DNA of 64,000 nt, taken from positions 1-64,000 of the forward strand of contig NZ_LPZN01000044.1 of the NCBI RefSeq assembly GCF_001646655.1, in the 5' to 3' direction. The DNA is from Rhodococcus gordoniae. GTDB lineage: Bacteria > Actinomycetota > Actinomycetes > Mycobacteriales > Mycobacteriaceae. The translations under genes and the position numbers were made by a program. The notes beneath the pieces are model-generated. The model was given only the letters and a program-made list of their open reading frames with translations, was not told the DNA's origin and ran no database searches. Each line of letters opens with the position of its first letter. The stretch's first letter is position 1. Positions 18,752 through 28,979 of the stretch are shown here, piece by piece.

Positions 18752-19519
18752 TCAGGCGCCGAAACGGCGGTGCCGTGCGGCGTAGTCGCGCAGGGCGCGC
18801 AGGAAGTCGACCCGGCGGAACTCGGGCCAGTACGCCTCGGTGAACCAGATCTCCGAGTAGGCGGACTGCCAGAGCAGGAAGCCGGACAGCCGCTGCTCGC
18901 CGGAGGTGCGGATGACGAGATCCGGATCGGGTTGACCGGACGTGTAGAGGTGACTGTCGACGCCGTCGACCGTCACGGACTGGACGAGGTCCTCACCGCG
19001 CAGCCCCTGCGCGTAGCGCACCCGCAGGAGCGACTGCACGGCGTCGACGATCTCCTGGCGACCGCCGTACCCGACGGCCACGTTGACGTGCGTGCCCGTG
19101 CGTCCGGCGGTTCCGGCCGCGGCCTCGTGCAGTCGCTTGGCGTGATCGGACGGGAGGAGGTCGGTGGTGCCGACGATCTTCACGCTCCAGTTCTGCCCGG
19201 GCGCGGAGATCTCCTCCACCACGTCGGAGATGATCTCGAGCAGTGCGTCGAGCTCCTCCGGCTCGCGTCGGAGGTTCTCGGTGGACAGCAGATAGATCGT
19301 CGCCCTCTCGATGCCGGCGGCGTCGCACCAGCCCAGCAGCTCGGCGATCTTCTTGGCACCTTCGCGGTGGCCGTGACTGACATCGGTGAAGCCGTTCTCG
19401 CGCGCCCAACGCCGATTGCCGTCGCACATCACCGCGACGTGCCGCGGATGCCGTGCCCCGTCGAGTTCCTTCAGCAGCCGGCGCTCGTAGAGCCGGTACA
19501 GCAATCCGCGGACGCTCAC
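18752..19519 (-). CDS. uppS: Cis-prenyl diphosphate synthase (Z-farnesyl/decaprenyl type)
   Basis: This is a cis-isoprenyl diphosphate synthase that extends allylic diphosphates with IPP for polyprenyl-phosphate lipid carriers. HVAVMCDGNRRWAR contains catalytic D33, and LVIRTSGEQRLSGFLLWQSAYSE is present as the C-terminal signature. At 255 aa, beside hlyIII, it matches Rv1086, reported as the short-chain (2Z,6E)-farnesyl diphosphate synthase, so the product length is uncertain. Confidence 0.92.
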   Translation of the reverse strand: MSVRGLLYRLYERRLLKELDGARHPRHVAVMCDGNRRWARENGFTDVSHGHREGAKKIAELLGWCDAAGIERATIYLLSTENLRREPEELDALLEIISDVVEEISAPGQNWSVKIVGTTDLLPSDHAKRLHEAAAGTAGRTGTHVNVAVGYGGRQEIVDAVQSLLRVRYAQGLRGEDLVQSVTVDGVDSHLYTSGQPDPDLVIRTSGEQRLSGFLLWQSAYSEIWFTEAYWPEFRRVDFLRALRDYAARHRRFGA

Positions 19520-19628
19520 CCCGTCATCACCACCCGAGTCACATTACGCCCAGGGGTACCGGCGGTCGCGGCGGCGGTCACAGAGTCTCCCGCCACAGGG
19601 TCCCACGTTGTAACGTGTCGACGGAACG

Positions 19629-19659
19629 AACCTACGGGCGCGTAGGTTACCGTTCGGTA
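19629..19659. promoter_or_regulatory. Two adjacent palindromes in the hlyIII promoter
   Basis: AACCTACG and CGTAGGTT (19629-19636, 19641-19648) are separated by 4 bp. TACCG-TT-CGGTA (19648-19659) follows at once. Both lie 18-48 bp before the hlyIII ATG, where an activator or repressor would act. No matching regulator is adjacent. Confidence 0.4.
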
Positions 19660-19676
19660 CAGGGAGGAGCGCACGT

Positions 19677-20345
19677 ATGACGGCCTTCGGCCTCGAGGAA
19701 CTGCCCGTCACACCGCGGATGCGCGGATGGATCCACGCCTGGGCGTTCGGTGTGGCCGTCATCGCCGGCGCCGCACTCGTCTCGGCCGCGGCCTTCCTCG
19801 CCGCCCGCCCGGGCGCCGTGCTTCCCGCGACCGTCTACAGCCTCACGGTGTGCGGCGTGTTCGGGATCAGCGCGCTCTACCACCGCCTCACCTGGAGTCC
19901 GCGGGCGCGCGTGTGGATGAAGCGTGCCGACCACTCGATGATCTTCGTGTTCATCGCGGGCAGCTACACCCCGTTCGCGACGCTGGCACTGCCACCCGGA
20001 TCCGGACGGCCGTTGCTCATCGTCGTGTGGTCGGGAGCGCTCGCGGGTGTGGCACTGAAGATGTTGTGGCCGACCGCGCCGAGATGGGTCGGCGTACCCC
20101 TGTATCTGGTGCTCGGATGGGCGATCGTGCCCGTCGCCGGACAGCTGGTCGCCGAGGTCGGGCTCACCCCGATGCTGTTACTGCTCGTCGGCGGCCTGTT
20201 CTACAGCGGCGGAGCGATTCTCTACGCCACGCGCTGGCCCGACCCGTGGCCCGCGACCTTCGGACACCACGAGTTCTTCCACGCGGCCACGGTGGTCGCG
20301 GCCCTGTGTCACGCGATCGCGGTGTGGCTTGTGATTCTGGACTGA
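19677..20345 (+). CDS. Hemolysin III family membrane protein (PAQR-like)
   Basis: The 222-aa protein has about seven transmembrane helices. It carries the HlyIII/PAQR histidine and aspartate pattern: SALYHRLTW (His), KRADHSMIFVFIAGSYTPF (Asp/His) and FGHHEFFHAATVVAALCH. These residues bind zinc in the related adiponectin receptors, where the activity is ceramidase-like; the bacterial role is not settled. GGAGG lies 6 nt before the ATG. The position beside uppS matches Rv1085c. Confidence 0.9.
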   Translation: MTAFGLEELPVTPRMRGWIHAWAFGVAVIAGAALVSAAAFLAARPGAVLPATVYSLTVCGVFGISALYHRLTWSPRARVWMKRADHSMIFVFIAGSYTPFATLALPPGSGRPLLIVVWSGALAGVALKMLWPTAPRWVGVPLYLVLGWAIVPVAGQLVAEVGLTPMLLLLVGGLFYSGGAILYATRWPDPWPATFGHHEFFHAATVVAALCHAIAVWLVILD

Positions 20346-20419
20346 AACCTCACAGGTCACTTCGTGCAACTTCTCACACCACCCGAAGCGACTGTCACGC
20401 GTTTGTAGACTCGCGAGGG

Positions 20420-21337
20420 ATGTCTATTCCGTTGCTCGCCTTCGAACTGACCGAGACCAACCGGGACTGGCTGATCCACCGGCCGCTGGCGATCCTGAGT
20501 TACATCGTCGTCGCCGTCGTGCTCCGCTACGTCCTCCACCGGCTGATCGACCGCATGACGAAGCCACGCGTGCGATCCGGGACACCACGACGATCGTTCC
20601 TCGCGCCGCTGCAGGAACGAGCCGAGCGTGCCATCGGCGACCCCCAGGCTCGCGAACGCCGGGTCCAGCGCGCGCAGACGATCGGTTCGGTGTTCAAGTC
20701 CGGTGTATCGATCGTCGTGCTCGCCTGGGTGGTGCTGCAGACGCTCGACACCCTCGGTTTCAACGTCGCCCCGTTCATCGCCTCGGCCGGTATCGCCGGT
20801 GTCGCGCTCGGTTTCGGTGCGCAGAACCTCGTGCGGGACTTCATCTCGGGAATGTTCATGCTGCTCGAGGACCAGTACGGCGTGGGCGACGTGGTGGACC
20901 TCGGCGACGCGGTGGGCACCGTCGAGTCGGTCGGTCTGCGCGTGACGACCGTGCGCGACATCGACGGCACCCTGTGGTTCTGCCGCAACGGCGAGATCCT
21001 GCGCGTCGGCAACATGAGCCAGGGACATGCCGTCTCCGTGGTCGACGTCCCGATCGCGCCGAGCGTCAACGTCGAGCGCGCCTGCCGGATCGCACTGCGC
21101 GCCGTCCTCGACGGCGTGGAACGCGAGGACATCGCGCCGGACGTACTCGAGAAGCCCGAACTACTGGGCGTCAACTCCGTCACCGCGGGTGCGGTGACCC
21201 TCCGCCTGACGGTGCGCGTACGCGCCGGCAAGCAGTGGGCCATCCGCCGCAGCCTCACCCGCGCGGTGCTCGAGGCCTTCGAGCAGAACGACATCGAGAC
21301 CCCGAACATCGCGCTGGCGGCCGCCCCGGTCTCCTAG
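20420..21337 (+). CDS. mscS: Small-conductance mechanosensitive channel, MscS family
   Basis: The 305-aa channel protein would release solutes on osmotic downshock. A first helix lies at about residues 22-40. A second hydrophobic segment near 93-113 leads into the pore helix (IASAGIAGVALGFGAQNLVRD), the most conserved MscS part. The beta domain DQYGVGDVVDLGDAVGTVE follows. Start ATG 20420 is preceded by GCGAGGG. Its TAG stop overlaps the convergent neighbour's stop within CTAG, so no terminator separates them. Confidence 0.92.
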   Translation: MSIPLLAFELTETNRDWLIHRPLAILSYIVVAVVLRYVLHRLIDRMTKPRVRSGTPRRSFLAPLQERAERAIGDPQARERRVQRAQTIGSVFKSGVSIVVLAWVVLQTLDTLGFNVAPFIASAGIAGVALGFGAQNLVRDFISGMFMLLEDQYGVGDVVDLGDAVGTVESVGLRVTTVRDIDGTLWFCRNGEILRVGNMSQGHAVSVVDVPIAPSVNVERACRIALRAVLDGVEREDIAPDVLEKPELLGVNSVTAGAVTLRLTVRVRAGKQWAIRRSLTRAVLEAFEQNDIETPNIALAAAPVS

Positions 21338-23448
21338 CTCCGCACCGCCCCGGCCACGTCCTCCGACTGCTCGCTCGACTCACCGCTGCGTGCAGCACGG
21401 ATGCGATCGATGACGATGACGCACAGCAGCGACACCACTCCCCAGATCGTGAACGTGACGAGGTGCGGGCCGACGGCGTCACCTCCGAAGTAGAGGACCG
21501 ACCGCACCGATTCCACAGCGGCCGGCATCGGCAGCACACCGTGCAGGAACCGGAAGACCTCCGGCGTCATGTACACCGACATCGCACCGTTCGAGGCGGG
21601 CACGCCGACGAACATGAGGATGCCGACGGCAGGGACGACGGCGAGCAGCCCGAACAGGCGGTGCAGCGCCAACGTGAACATCGAGGTGGTGAACGTCGCG
21701 AGGATCCCGATACCCCACAGCGGGAGGAAGTGCCCGTCGACGGCCCCGGTGATCGGGTCGGCGATCACCCACAGCACGGCGGACATGAACAGCGCCCATC
21801 CCGCGGCGATGGGCACGATCTGCCGCAGGACCATCGCGGCGGGCTGCGCACCGCCGGCCACGACGATCACCATGAAACCGGACATGATCCAGCCCATCGC
21901 GACGTAGAGCGTCACCGTTCCCATGGTGTCGGAACCCGGCAGCGGTGCGATGTTCTCGACGGTCAGGGGCAGATGCATGCCCCCGGCGACCTGCTCGAAG
22001 ACCCGCTGCGCGACCTGCTGCTGGCTCGTACCCGCAGCCTCGTTGGTGATCAGCGTCGCGGTGGGCGACTGGGCGGACGGCAGGACGAAGGCCGCGACGA
22101 TCTCACGGTCCTGCACCTCGGCGCGCGCGTCGTCGACCGAATCCGAGATTCGCAGATCGAACAGACCGGCCATGCTCTGTTCGAGACCGGCGACCGTCCG
22201 GTCCGCCTGTTCGGCGGTCGCGCCGACGACGGTGACGGGCATCTCACGCGGGGTCGGCTGGTACATCGCGCCGAGCATGATGGAGAGCATCAGCACAACC
22301 ATGGCGAACGGAAAGAACGCCAGGGTCAGGTACCGCACTCGGTCGCTCTGCGGACGCGGCCCGGTGGTGAGCGAGGGCATCGTGATCTCGGGATCACCGG
22401 CATCGGGGTTGCGGCGACGCTTCAGGGCGTCGACACCGAGTGTCGCGGCGAGGGCCAGCACGGTACCGACGACCAGCACCAGGATGTGGCCGCCGAGGCC
22501 TTCACCGCCGAAGTAGACGACCGACCTCAGCGATTCGCCGGCGGCCGCGGTGGGCAGGAAGCCGTGCAACCACGGGTAGATCGACGGTAGCGAGTAGACC
22601 GACATTCCCAGGTTCGACGCGGGGACGCCGAGAACCATCACGAAGAGCATTCCCGCGAGGACAGCCATCGGTCCGAGGATCCGGGTGAGGAACACCTGCA
22701 CCGAGCCCACGGCGAAGATGGAGAGCCAGCAGATTCCCAGCACCGTCGCGATCGGGCCTTCGATCGCGCCGAGGATCGGGCCGGCGACGAGCCACACGAG
22801 TGTGCCGATCAGCACCGACCATCCGGCGAGCAGAGGCACGATGCGACGGAATCGCAGCAGCTCGGGCGAGTTGGACAGCATGATGCTCAGGGGCATGTAG
22901 CCCGCGAGCATCAGCGCCTGCACCATGAACATCACACCCAGGCCGGCCATGTCGTGGTCCGGCAGCGGGGCGAGGTCCTCGGCGGTGAGATCGAGACCCT
23001 GCGCGAGCACCTGCGGAACCACCAGTCCGGTGACCACGGACGACTGCGACGCCCCGGCCGCACCCGCGGTGTACACGGTGGCAGTGCCCTGCGGGGACAG
23101 CGTGACCGCACCCGCAACCTCCCGCGAGAGCACGAGGTCGCGCGCCTGATCGTCGGTCCCGATCACGCGGACGTCGACCGCCTCGGCGTCGGCGTCTTCG
23201 AGCGCGCGGGCGAAGTCGTAGGCCTGCTGCTGCGACGATCCGGCGACGGCGATCGGCATGTCGTGCGGGGCGGGCGCGTGCATCGCGTACAGATAGCCGG
23301 TGATCATCATTCCGACCATCAGGAACGGCATCACGAAGATCGCGATGTAGCGGCCGATGTGCTCCTTCCGCGCACGGGCGAGTTCGGCCTCGGTGAGGCC
23401 GTCGCTTCCCGGCGGCTCGTTCTTCTCGCTGGTAGCGGTATCGGTCAT
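21334..23448 (-). CDS. Two-halved YhgE/ABC-2-like membrane protein
   Basis: The 704-aa protein consists of two homologous halves. Each has one N-terminal helix, an extracytoplasmic domain of about 130 residues, and about five more helices. The duplication is clear in the last part of each half: LHGFLPTAAAGESLRSVVYF versus LHGVLPMPAAVESVRSVLYF. This layout resembles YhgE/Pip and RND-distant ABC-2-type exporters that usually occur as one half. The substrate is unknown. A divergent TetR gene with operator-like repeats suggests drug- or lipid-inducible export. Start ATG 23448 has GAGGAGTTC upstream. Confidence 0.75.
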   Translation of the reverse strand: MTDTATSEKNEPPGSDGLTEAELARARKEHIGRYIAIFVMPFLMVGMMITGYLYAMHAPAPHDMPIAVAGSSQQQAYDFARALEDADAEAVDVRVIGTDDQARDLVLSREVAGAVTLSPQGTATVYTAGAAGASQSSVVTGLVVPQVLAQGLDLTAEDLAPLPDHDMAGLGVMFMVQALMLAGYMPLSIMLSNSPELLRFRRIVPLLAGWSVLIGTLVWLVAGPILGAIEGPIATVLGICWLSIFAVGSVQVFLTRILGPMAVLAGMLFVMVLGVPASNLGMSVYSLPSIYPWLHGFLPTAAAGESLRSVVYFGGEGLGGHILVLVVGTVLALAATLGVDALKRRRNPDAGDPEITMPSLTTGPRPQSDRVRYLTLAFFPFAMVVLMLSIMLGAMYQPTPREMPVTVVGATAEQADRTVAGLEQSMAGLFDLRISDSVDDARAEVQDREIVAAFVLPSAQSPTATLITNEAAGTSQQQVAQRVFEQVAGGMHLPLTVENIAPLPGSDTMGTVTLYVAMGWIMSGFMVIVVAGGAQPAAMVLRQIVPIAAGWALFMSAVLWVIADPITGAVDGHFLPLWGIGILATFTTSMFTLALHRLFGLLAVVPAVGILMFVGVPASNGAMSVYMTPEVFRFLHGVLPMPAAVESVRSVLYFGGDAVGPHLVTFTIWGVVSLLCVIVIDRIRAARSGESSEQSEDVAGAVRS

Positions 23449-23491
23449 GAATGAACTCCTCGATATCCGGACACGGACTGCACGCTTTCCG

Positions 23492-23552
23492 GCCGATATC
23501 GGCTCCACAGAAATACGCTACGTGACTTAAAAATTTACGCTGCGTGTCTTGA
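23492..23552. promoter_or_regulatory. Operator region between transporter and tetR
   Basis: GCCGATATCGGC (23492-23503) is a perfect 12-bp palindrome. A 17-bp imperfect direct repeat follows, TACGCTACGTGACTTAA (23514-23530) and TACGCTGCGTGTCTTGA (23536-23552), spaced 22 bp start to start, which is two helical turns. The segment is AT-rich for this genome and lies between divergent genes, as expected for a TetR-controlled promoter pair. Confidence 0.55.
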
Positions 23553-23633
23553 ATATGCCAAGCTGAGACACTGGTGACGCTCGTTCCATCCATCAGCGGG
23601 CCGTTCGGCCGAGAAGAAGGCGACAGGAGAAGC

Positions 23634-24296
23634 GTGAGCACCCACGGGGACCAGGCGCGACGAGCGCTACTCGACTCGGCGGAAGAACTGTTCGCCACCC
23701 ACGGCGTCGACGGCGTGTCCAATCGGCGCATCGCCGAACACGCCGGTAACGCCAACCACTCCGCCGTCAACTACCACTTCGGTGACCGCGAGGAACTCGT
23801 CCGCGCCATGCTCACCCGCTACGCGGAGGACACCCGCCGGCGACGAGTCGAACTCCTGGCCCTGCTCGGGCCCGAACCCGACCTCCGCGACTACCTGAGC
23901 TGCCTCATCCTGCCGTTCACCGACCAACTCGCCTCGATGCCGGTCCCGAGCTGGCGGGCTCGATTCCTACGCCAGTTGAGAGCGGTACCGTCGATGGCCG
24001 ACATCGCGGCGAGAACGACCGTCGAAGATCCGTACCTCGACGTCCTGATCGAACGAGCCAGAGCATGCGTCGCCCACCTGCCCGACACCGTCGTCACCGG
24101 ACGGGCGCGACTGCTGGGCAAGCTCGTCGTCGATGCGTGTGCCGACTACGAGGCACGCCTCGAACGCGAAGGCATCGAACCCGATTGGACGGGATTCGCC
24201 CGATTCCTGATCGACGCGAGCGCGGGAATGTTCGAGGCGCCGGTGACGAGCGAAGGCGACTTCCTCGACTCACGCACAGCGTCCGCCTGGCCCTGA
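23634..24296 (+). CDS. TetR-family transcriptional regulator
   Basis: The N-terminal helix-turn-helix is typical: LLDSAEELFATHGVDGVSNR, then NHSAVNYHFGDREELVRAML. The C-terminal ligand domain (about residues 75-220) is divergent. GTG 23634, with ACAGGAGA upstream, gives 220 aa; the frame is open 20 codons further upstream without a ribosome site. It is divergent from the two-halved membrane protein and probably represses it through the repeats at 23492-23552. It ends 4 bp from the convergent thioredoxin-fold gene. Confidence 0.88.
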   Translation: MSTHGDQARRALLDSAEELFATHGVDGVSNRRIAEHAGNANHSAVNYHFGDREELVRAMLTRYAEDTRRRRVELLALLGPEPDLRDYLSCLILPFTDQLASMPVPSWRARFLRQLRAVPSMADIAARTTVEDPYLDVLIERARACVAHLPDTVVTGRARLLGKLVVDACADYEARLEREGIEPDWTGFARFLIDASAGMFEAPVTSEGDFLDSRTASAWP

Positions 24297-24300
24297 CCGA

Positions 24301-26295
<1,995 letters not shown>

Positions 26296-26338
26296 GCCCC
26301 CACGCTACGGAAGGAGAACCCTCGGCGGCGGAGGGTCG

Positions 26339-26665
26339 TCAACTTCCCTTGGTGGGTTCGGGACGCTCCGGGCCGGTGACCTTCTTCGGCTCGCCCGCCC
26401 CCTCCGCATCCGCGGTGCCGGGGATCGCACCCGGCAACGTGCCGTCGTCCACGGCCTGGTCGGGCCCGGGATGCTCCGGCTGGAAACTCTCGGGCAGCTT
26501 CTTCAGCCGCTTGTTCATGTTCCGGATCAGCAGCGCGGTCGCAACCAGCAGGACCACCACGATGGCGAGTCCGAGCGGGGACGCCTTGCCGAACTCGGGG
26601 CCGGTCGGCTCCTGGGCCAGAATCTCGACGGCCAGAACATCGACCGCGAGCGTACCTATCGTCAT
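26339..26665 (-). CDS. Small single-pass membrane protein downstream of mca
   Basis: The 108-aa protein has a 26-residue N-terminal segment, one transmembrane helix (about 31-47), a basic stop-transfer patch ([10 protein letters not shown]) and a Pro/Glu-rich tail, most likely cytoplasmic. Its ATG overlaps the mca stop (ATGA), so it is coupled to mca. Rv1083 has the same place and topology. Function is unknown. Confidence 0.8.
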   Translation of the reverse strand: MTIGTLAVDVLAVEILAQEPTGPEFGKASPLGLAIVVVLLVATALLIRNMNKRLKKLPESFQPEHPGPDQAVDDGTLPGAIPGTADAEGAGEPKKVTGPERPEPTKGS

Positions 26666-27540
26666 TCGCCCTGTCCGTCCTCGATGCCCGCGAACAGATC
26701 CGTCTCCGGAAGCTCCGTGGTCACGCGGGTCTTGGCCAACTCGAACTCTTCGGTCGGCCACACCTTCTGCTGAATGTCCAACGGCACCGCGAAGAACGAT
26801 CCGTTGGGGTCGATCTGGGTGGCGTGCGCCCGCAGCGCGTCGTCGCGCTTCGGGAAGTAGTCGCCACAGGTGATCTGGGTGGTCACGCGTCCCATGATGT
26901 CGCCCTGCTCGGTGCGCCACTTGCTGAGCCACTGCTCCATGGGGAACGGCTCCCCGCGACGCTCGTACTCCTCGCGGAACAACTCGAGCCGCTTACGGAT
27001 GAAACCGTGCGAGTAGTACAGCTTGCGCACCGCCCAGGGCTCGCCCAGCTCCGGATGGAAATCCGGATCGGCCGCCGCCTCGTACGCCGCGACCGACACC
27101 TCGTGGCACCGGATGTGGTCGGGATGCGGGTAACCGCCGTTCTCGTCGTAGGTGGTCATGACGTGGGGACGGAACTCGCGCACCTCCTGCACGAGCCGGC
27201 GGACCGGTTCGTCGAGCGGGATGACCGCGAAGCATCCCTCGGGCAGCGGCGGCTTGGGGTCGCCCTCGGGCAGGCCGGAATCGACGAAGCCGAGCCACTG
27301 CTGGCGCACTCCGAGGATGCGGGCCGCCTCGGCCATCTCCTCCTGACGCACCTCGCTCATGCGTTCGCGAATGCCCGGTACGTCCATCGCGGGGTTCAGG
27401 ATGTCGCCGCGCTCTCCGCCCGTGAGCGTGACCACCAGGACCTCGTGCCCCTCGGCCGAGTACCGGGCCATCGTGGCCGCGCCCTTGCTCGACTCGTCGT
27501 CGGGATGGGCGTGCACGGCCATGAGCCGTAGTCCGCTCAC
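26662..27540 (-). CDS. mca: Mycothiol S-conjugate amidase Mca
   Basis: Mca cleaves mycothiol-toxin conjugates so that the mercapturic acid can be exported. The zinc site is AHPDDE (residues 11-16) with H142 in HPDH. The 292-aa length and the C-terminal segment [15 protein letters not shown], which the related deacetylase MshB lacks, favour Mca. The first gene of a coupled unit, it implies the cell makes mycothiol, an actinobacterial trait. Confidence 0.93.
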   Translation of the reverse strand: MSGLRLMAVHAHPDDESSKGAATMARYSAEGHEVLVVTLTGGERGDILNPAMDVPGIRERMSEVRQEEMAEAARILGVRQQWLGFVDSGLPEGDPKPPLPEGCFAVIPLDEPVRRLVQEVREFRPHVMTTYDENGGYPHPDHIRCHEVSVAAYEAAADPDFHPELGEPWAVRKLYYSHGFIRKRLELFREEYERRGEPFPMEQWLSKWRTEQGDIMGRVTTQITCGDYFPKRDDALRAHATQIDPNGSFFAVPLDIQQKVWPTEEFELAKTRVTTELPETDLFAGIEDGQGE

Positions 27541-27702
27541 GTGTATTCCTCCACCTCAGGTCGTCTGCTTCGCCGGAACCGTCCCCGCGCCCGCGTCGCG
27601 GTCGCACCGGATCCGTCCTCTATAGTTCCACCTGATAATTCCGTCGTCAGCCGTGGCCCTGCGGCGACGCCCGATCCATTCTCCCGCTGCGAAAGCAAAG
27701 TG

Positions 27703-28131
27703 ATGAGCAACACCACCCCCACCGACCGGTACCCGTCGTCCCGATACCCCGGCTCCGGCGTATCGACACGCGGCAAACGCTGGGGTTTCACCGTGGCCGG
27801 CCTGCTCGCGGGGCTCGTCCTGGCGTTCGTGTTGTTCCAGAACAACTCGACTCCGATCGAGTCGGAGGTCGTCGCCTTCGACATCATCGACGACAGCACC
27901 ATCGACATCCAACTCAAGGTCACGCGCGACGATCCGTCGCAGGATTCCGTCTGCATCATCCGGGCCCGCTCGAAGGACGGGAGTGAGACGGGCCGGCGCG
28001 AGGTCCTCGTCCCCGCGTCCGATTCGCAGACCGTCGTGCTCACTTCCACGGTGAAGACGTCCCAGCGTCCCGGTATGGGCGACAGCTACGGTTGCAGTAC
28101 CGAGGCGCCCGACTATCTGCGCGCACCCTGA
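27703..28131 (+). CDS. DUF4307 membrane-anchored protein
   Basis: The 142-aa protein has one transmembrane helix (about residues 28-46) and an extracytoplasmic beta-rich domain containing the DUF4307 pattern VVAFDIIDDSTIDIQLKVTR and two cysteines (C86 and C133) that could form a disulfide. ATG 27703 is chosen; an overlapping GTG lies one codon before it. It sits between mca (divergent) and greA, as Rv1081c does. Function is unknown. Confidence 0.82.
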   Translation: MSNTTPTDRYPSSRYPGSGVSTRGKRWGFTVAGLLAGLVLAFVLFQNNSTPIESEVVAFDIIDDSTIDIQLKVTRDDPSQDSVCIIRARSKDGSETGRREVLVPASDSQTVVLTSTVKTSQRPGMGDSYGCSTEAPDYLRAP

Positions 28132-28187
28132 TCCTGCTCCCACACCCGCCTTCCAGCGCTTTCCCGGAGTGCGGACCGCAAAGATGC

Positions 28188-28376
28188 TAAAATGGCCGGA
28201 TACACGGTTCCACCCTTTGGGGCCGTGTATTGCTGCATAAGAGCATCAACAGACAGTACGACTTCCGTTCAGCCTGAAGCCATGGGGGGACGACGGCGGT
28301 CGTGCTGTTGCGGTCGTTGCATGTGCACGACTTGTCCACGGAGCCGGGGGCTCCAACCCGAAGGAAGTGATCGAGG
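28188..28376 (+). promoter_or_regulatory. greA promoter and long leader
   Basis: TAAAAT at 28188-28193 is a good -10 element. Just after it ATACACGG (28200-28207) pairs with CCGTGTAT (28223-28230), a hairpin at the start of the likely transcript. The remaining leader is about 170 nt. A 62-codon reading frame begins at the -10 and ends at the greA start, but it would begin upstream of the transcription start and is not called. Confidence 0.45.
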
Positions 28377-28871
28377 ATGACCGAGACCCAGGTGACCTGG
28401 CTGACGCAGGAGTCGTACGACCGACTCAAGGCCGAGCTGGACCAGCTCATCGCGAATCGTCCTGTCATCGCCGCCGAGATCAACGAGCGTCGCGAGGAAG
28501 GCGACCTCAAGGAGAACGGCGGCTACCACGCGGCCCGCGAGGAACAGGGCCAGCAGGAAGCCCGCATCCGTCAGCTCCAGGAGCTGCTGGGCACCGCCAA
28601 GGTCGGCGTCGCTCCGACCGAGTCGGGCGTCGCCCTCCCCGGTTCCGTCGTGACCGTCTACTACGGAGGCGACGAGACCGACACGGAGACGTTCTTGATC
28701 GCGACCCGCGAAGAGGGTGCCCGCAACAGCGAGCTCGAGACCTACTCCCCCAGCTCGCCCCTCGGTGGCGCCCTGATCGACGCGAAGGTCGGCGAGACCC
28801 GCGAGTACAACCTGCCCAACGGCAACACCATGAAGGTGACGCTGGTGAGCGCGGAACCCTACCGCGGCTGA
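28377..28871 (+). CDS. greA: Transcription elongation factor GreA
   Basis: GreA rescues backtracked RNA polymerase by stimulating transcript cleavage. The N-terminal coiled coil carries the acidic tip ([18 protein letters not shown]), and the C-terminal FKBP-like domain contains [17 protein letters not shown]. Length is 164 aa. The ATG at 28377 follows GATCGAGG. A strong terminator follows at 28909. Confidence 0.96.
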   Translation: MTETQVTWLTQESYDRLKAELDQLIANRPVIAAEINERREEGDLKENGGYHAAREEQGQQEARIRQLQELLGTAKVGVAPTESGVALPGSVVTVYYGGDETDTETFLIATREEGARNSELETYSPSSPLGGALIDAKVGETREYNLPNGNTMKVTLVSAEPYRG

Positions 28872-28908
28872 TCCCGTGAAGCAGAGCTCCTAGGCAGAGC
28901 TTCGTGCA

Positions 28909-28943
28909 GAGGGCCCGACCGGATGTTCTCCGGTCGGGCCCTC
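28909..28943. terminator. Bidirectional terminator after greA
   Basis: Perfect 15-bp arms (GAGGGCCCGACCGGA at 28909-28923 and its complement at 28929-28943) enclose a 5-nt loop, TGTTC. It lies between greA and the convergent wall-hydrolase gene. Confidence 0.85.
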
Positions 28944-28979
28944 GTGCATTCCCGGCAGGTTTCCGGAAGGTGCGCCTTC

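Noticed and set aside
28192-28380. 62-codon Cys-rich frame ending over the greA start (ATGA)
   Set aside because: It starts inside the probable -10 element, so it would not be on the transcript, and it has no ribosome site. The overlap with greA looks accidental.
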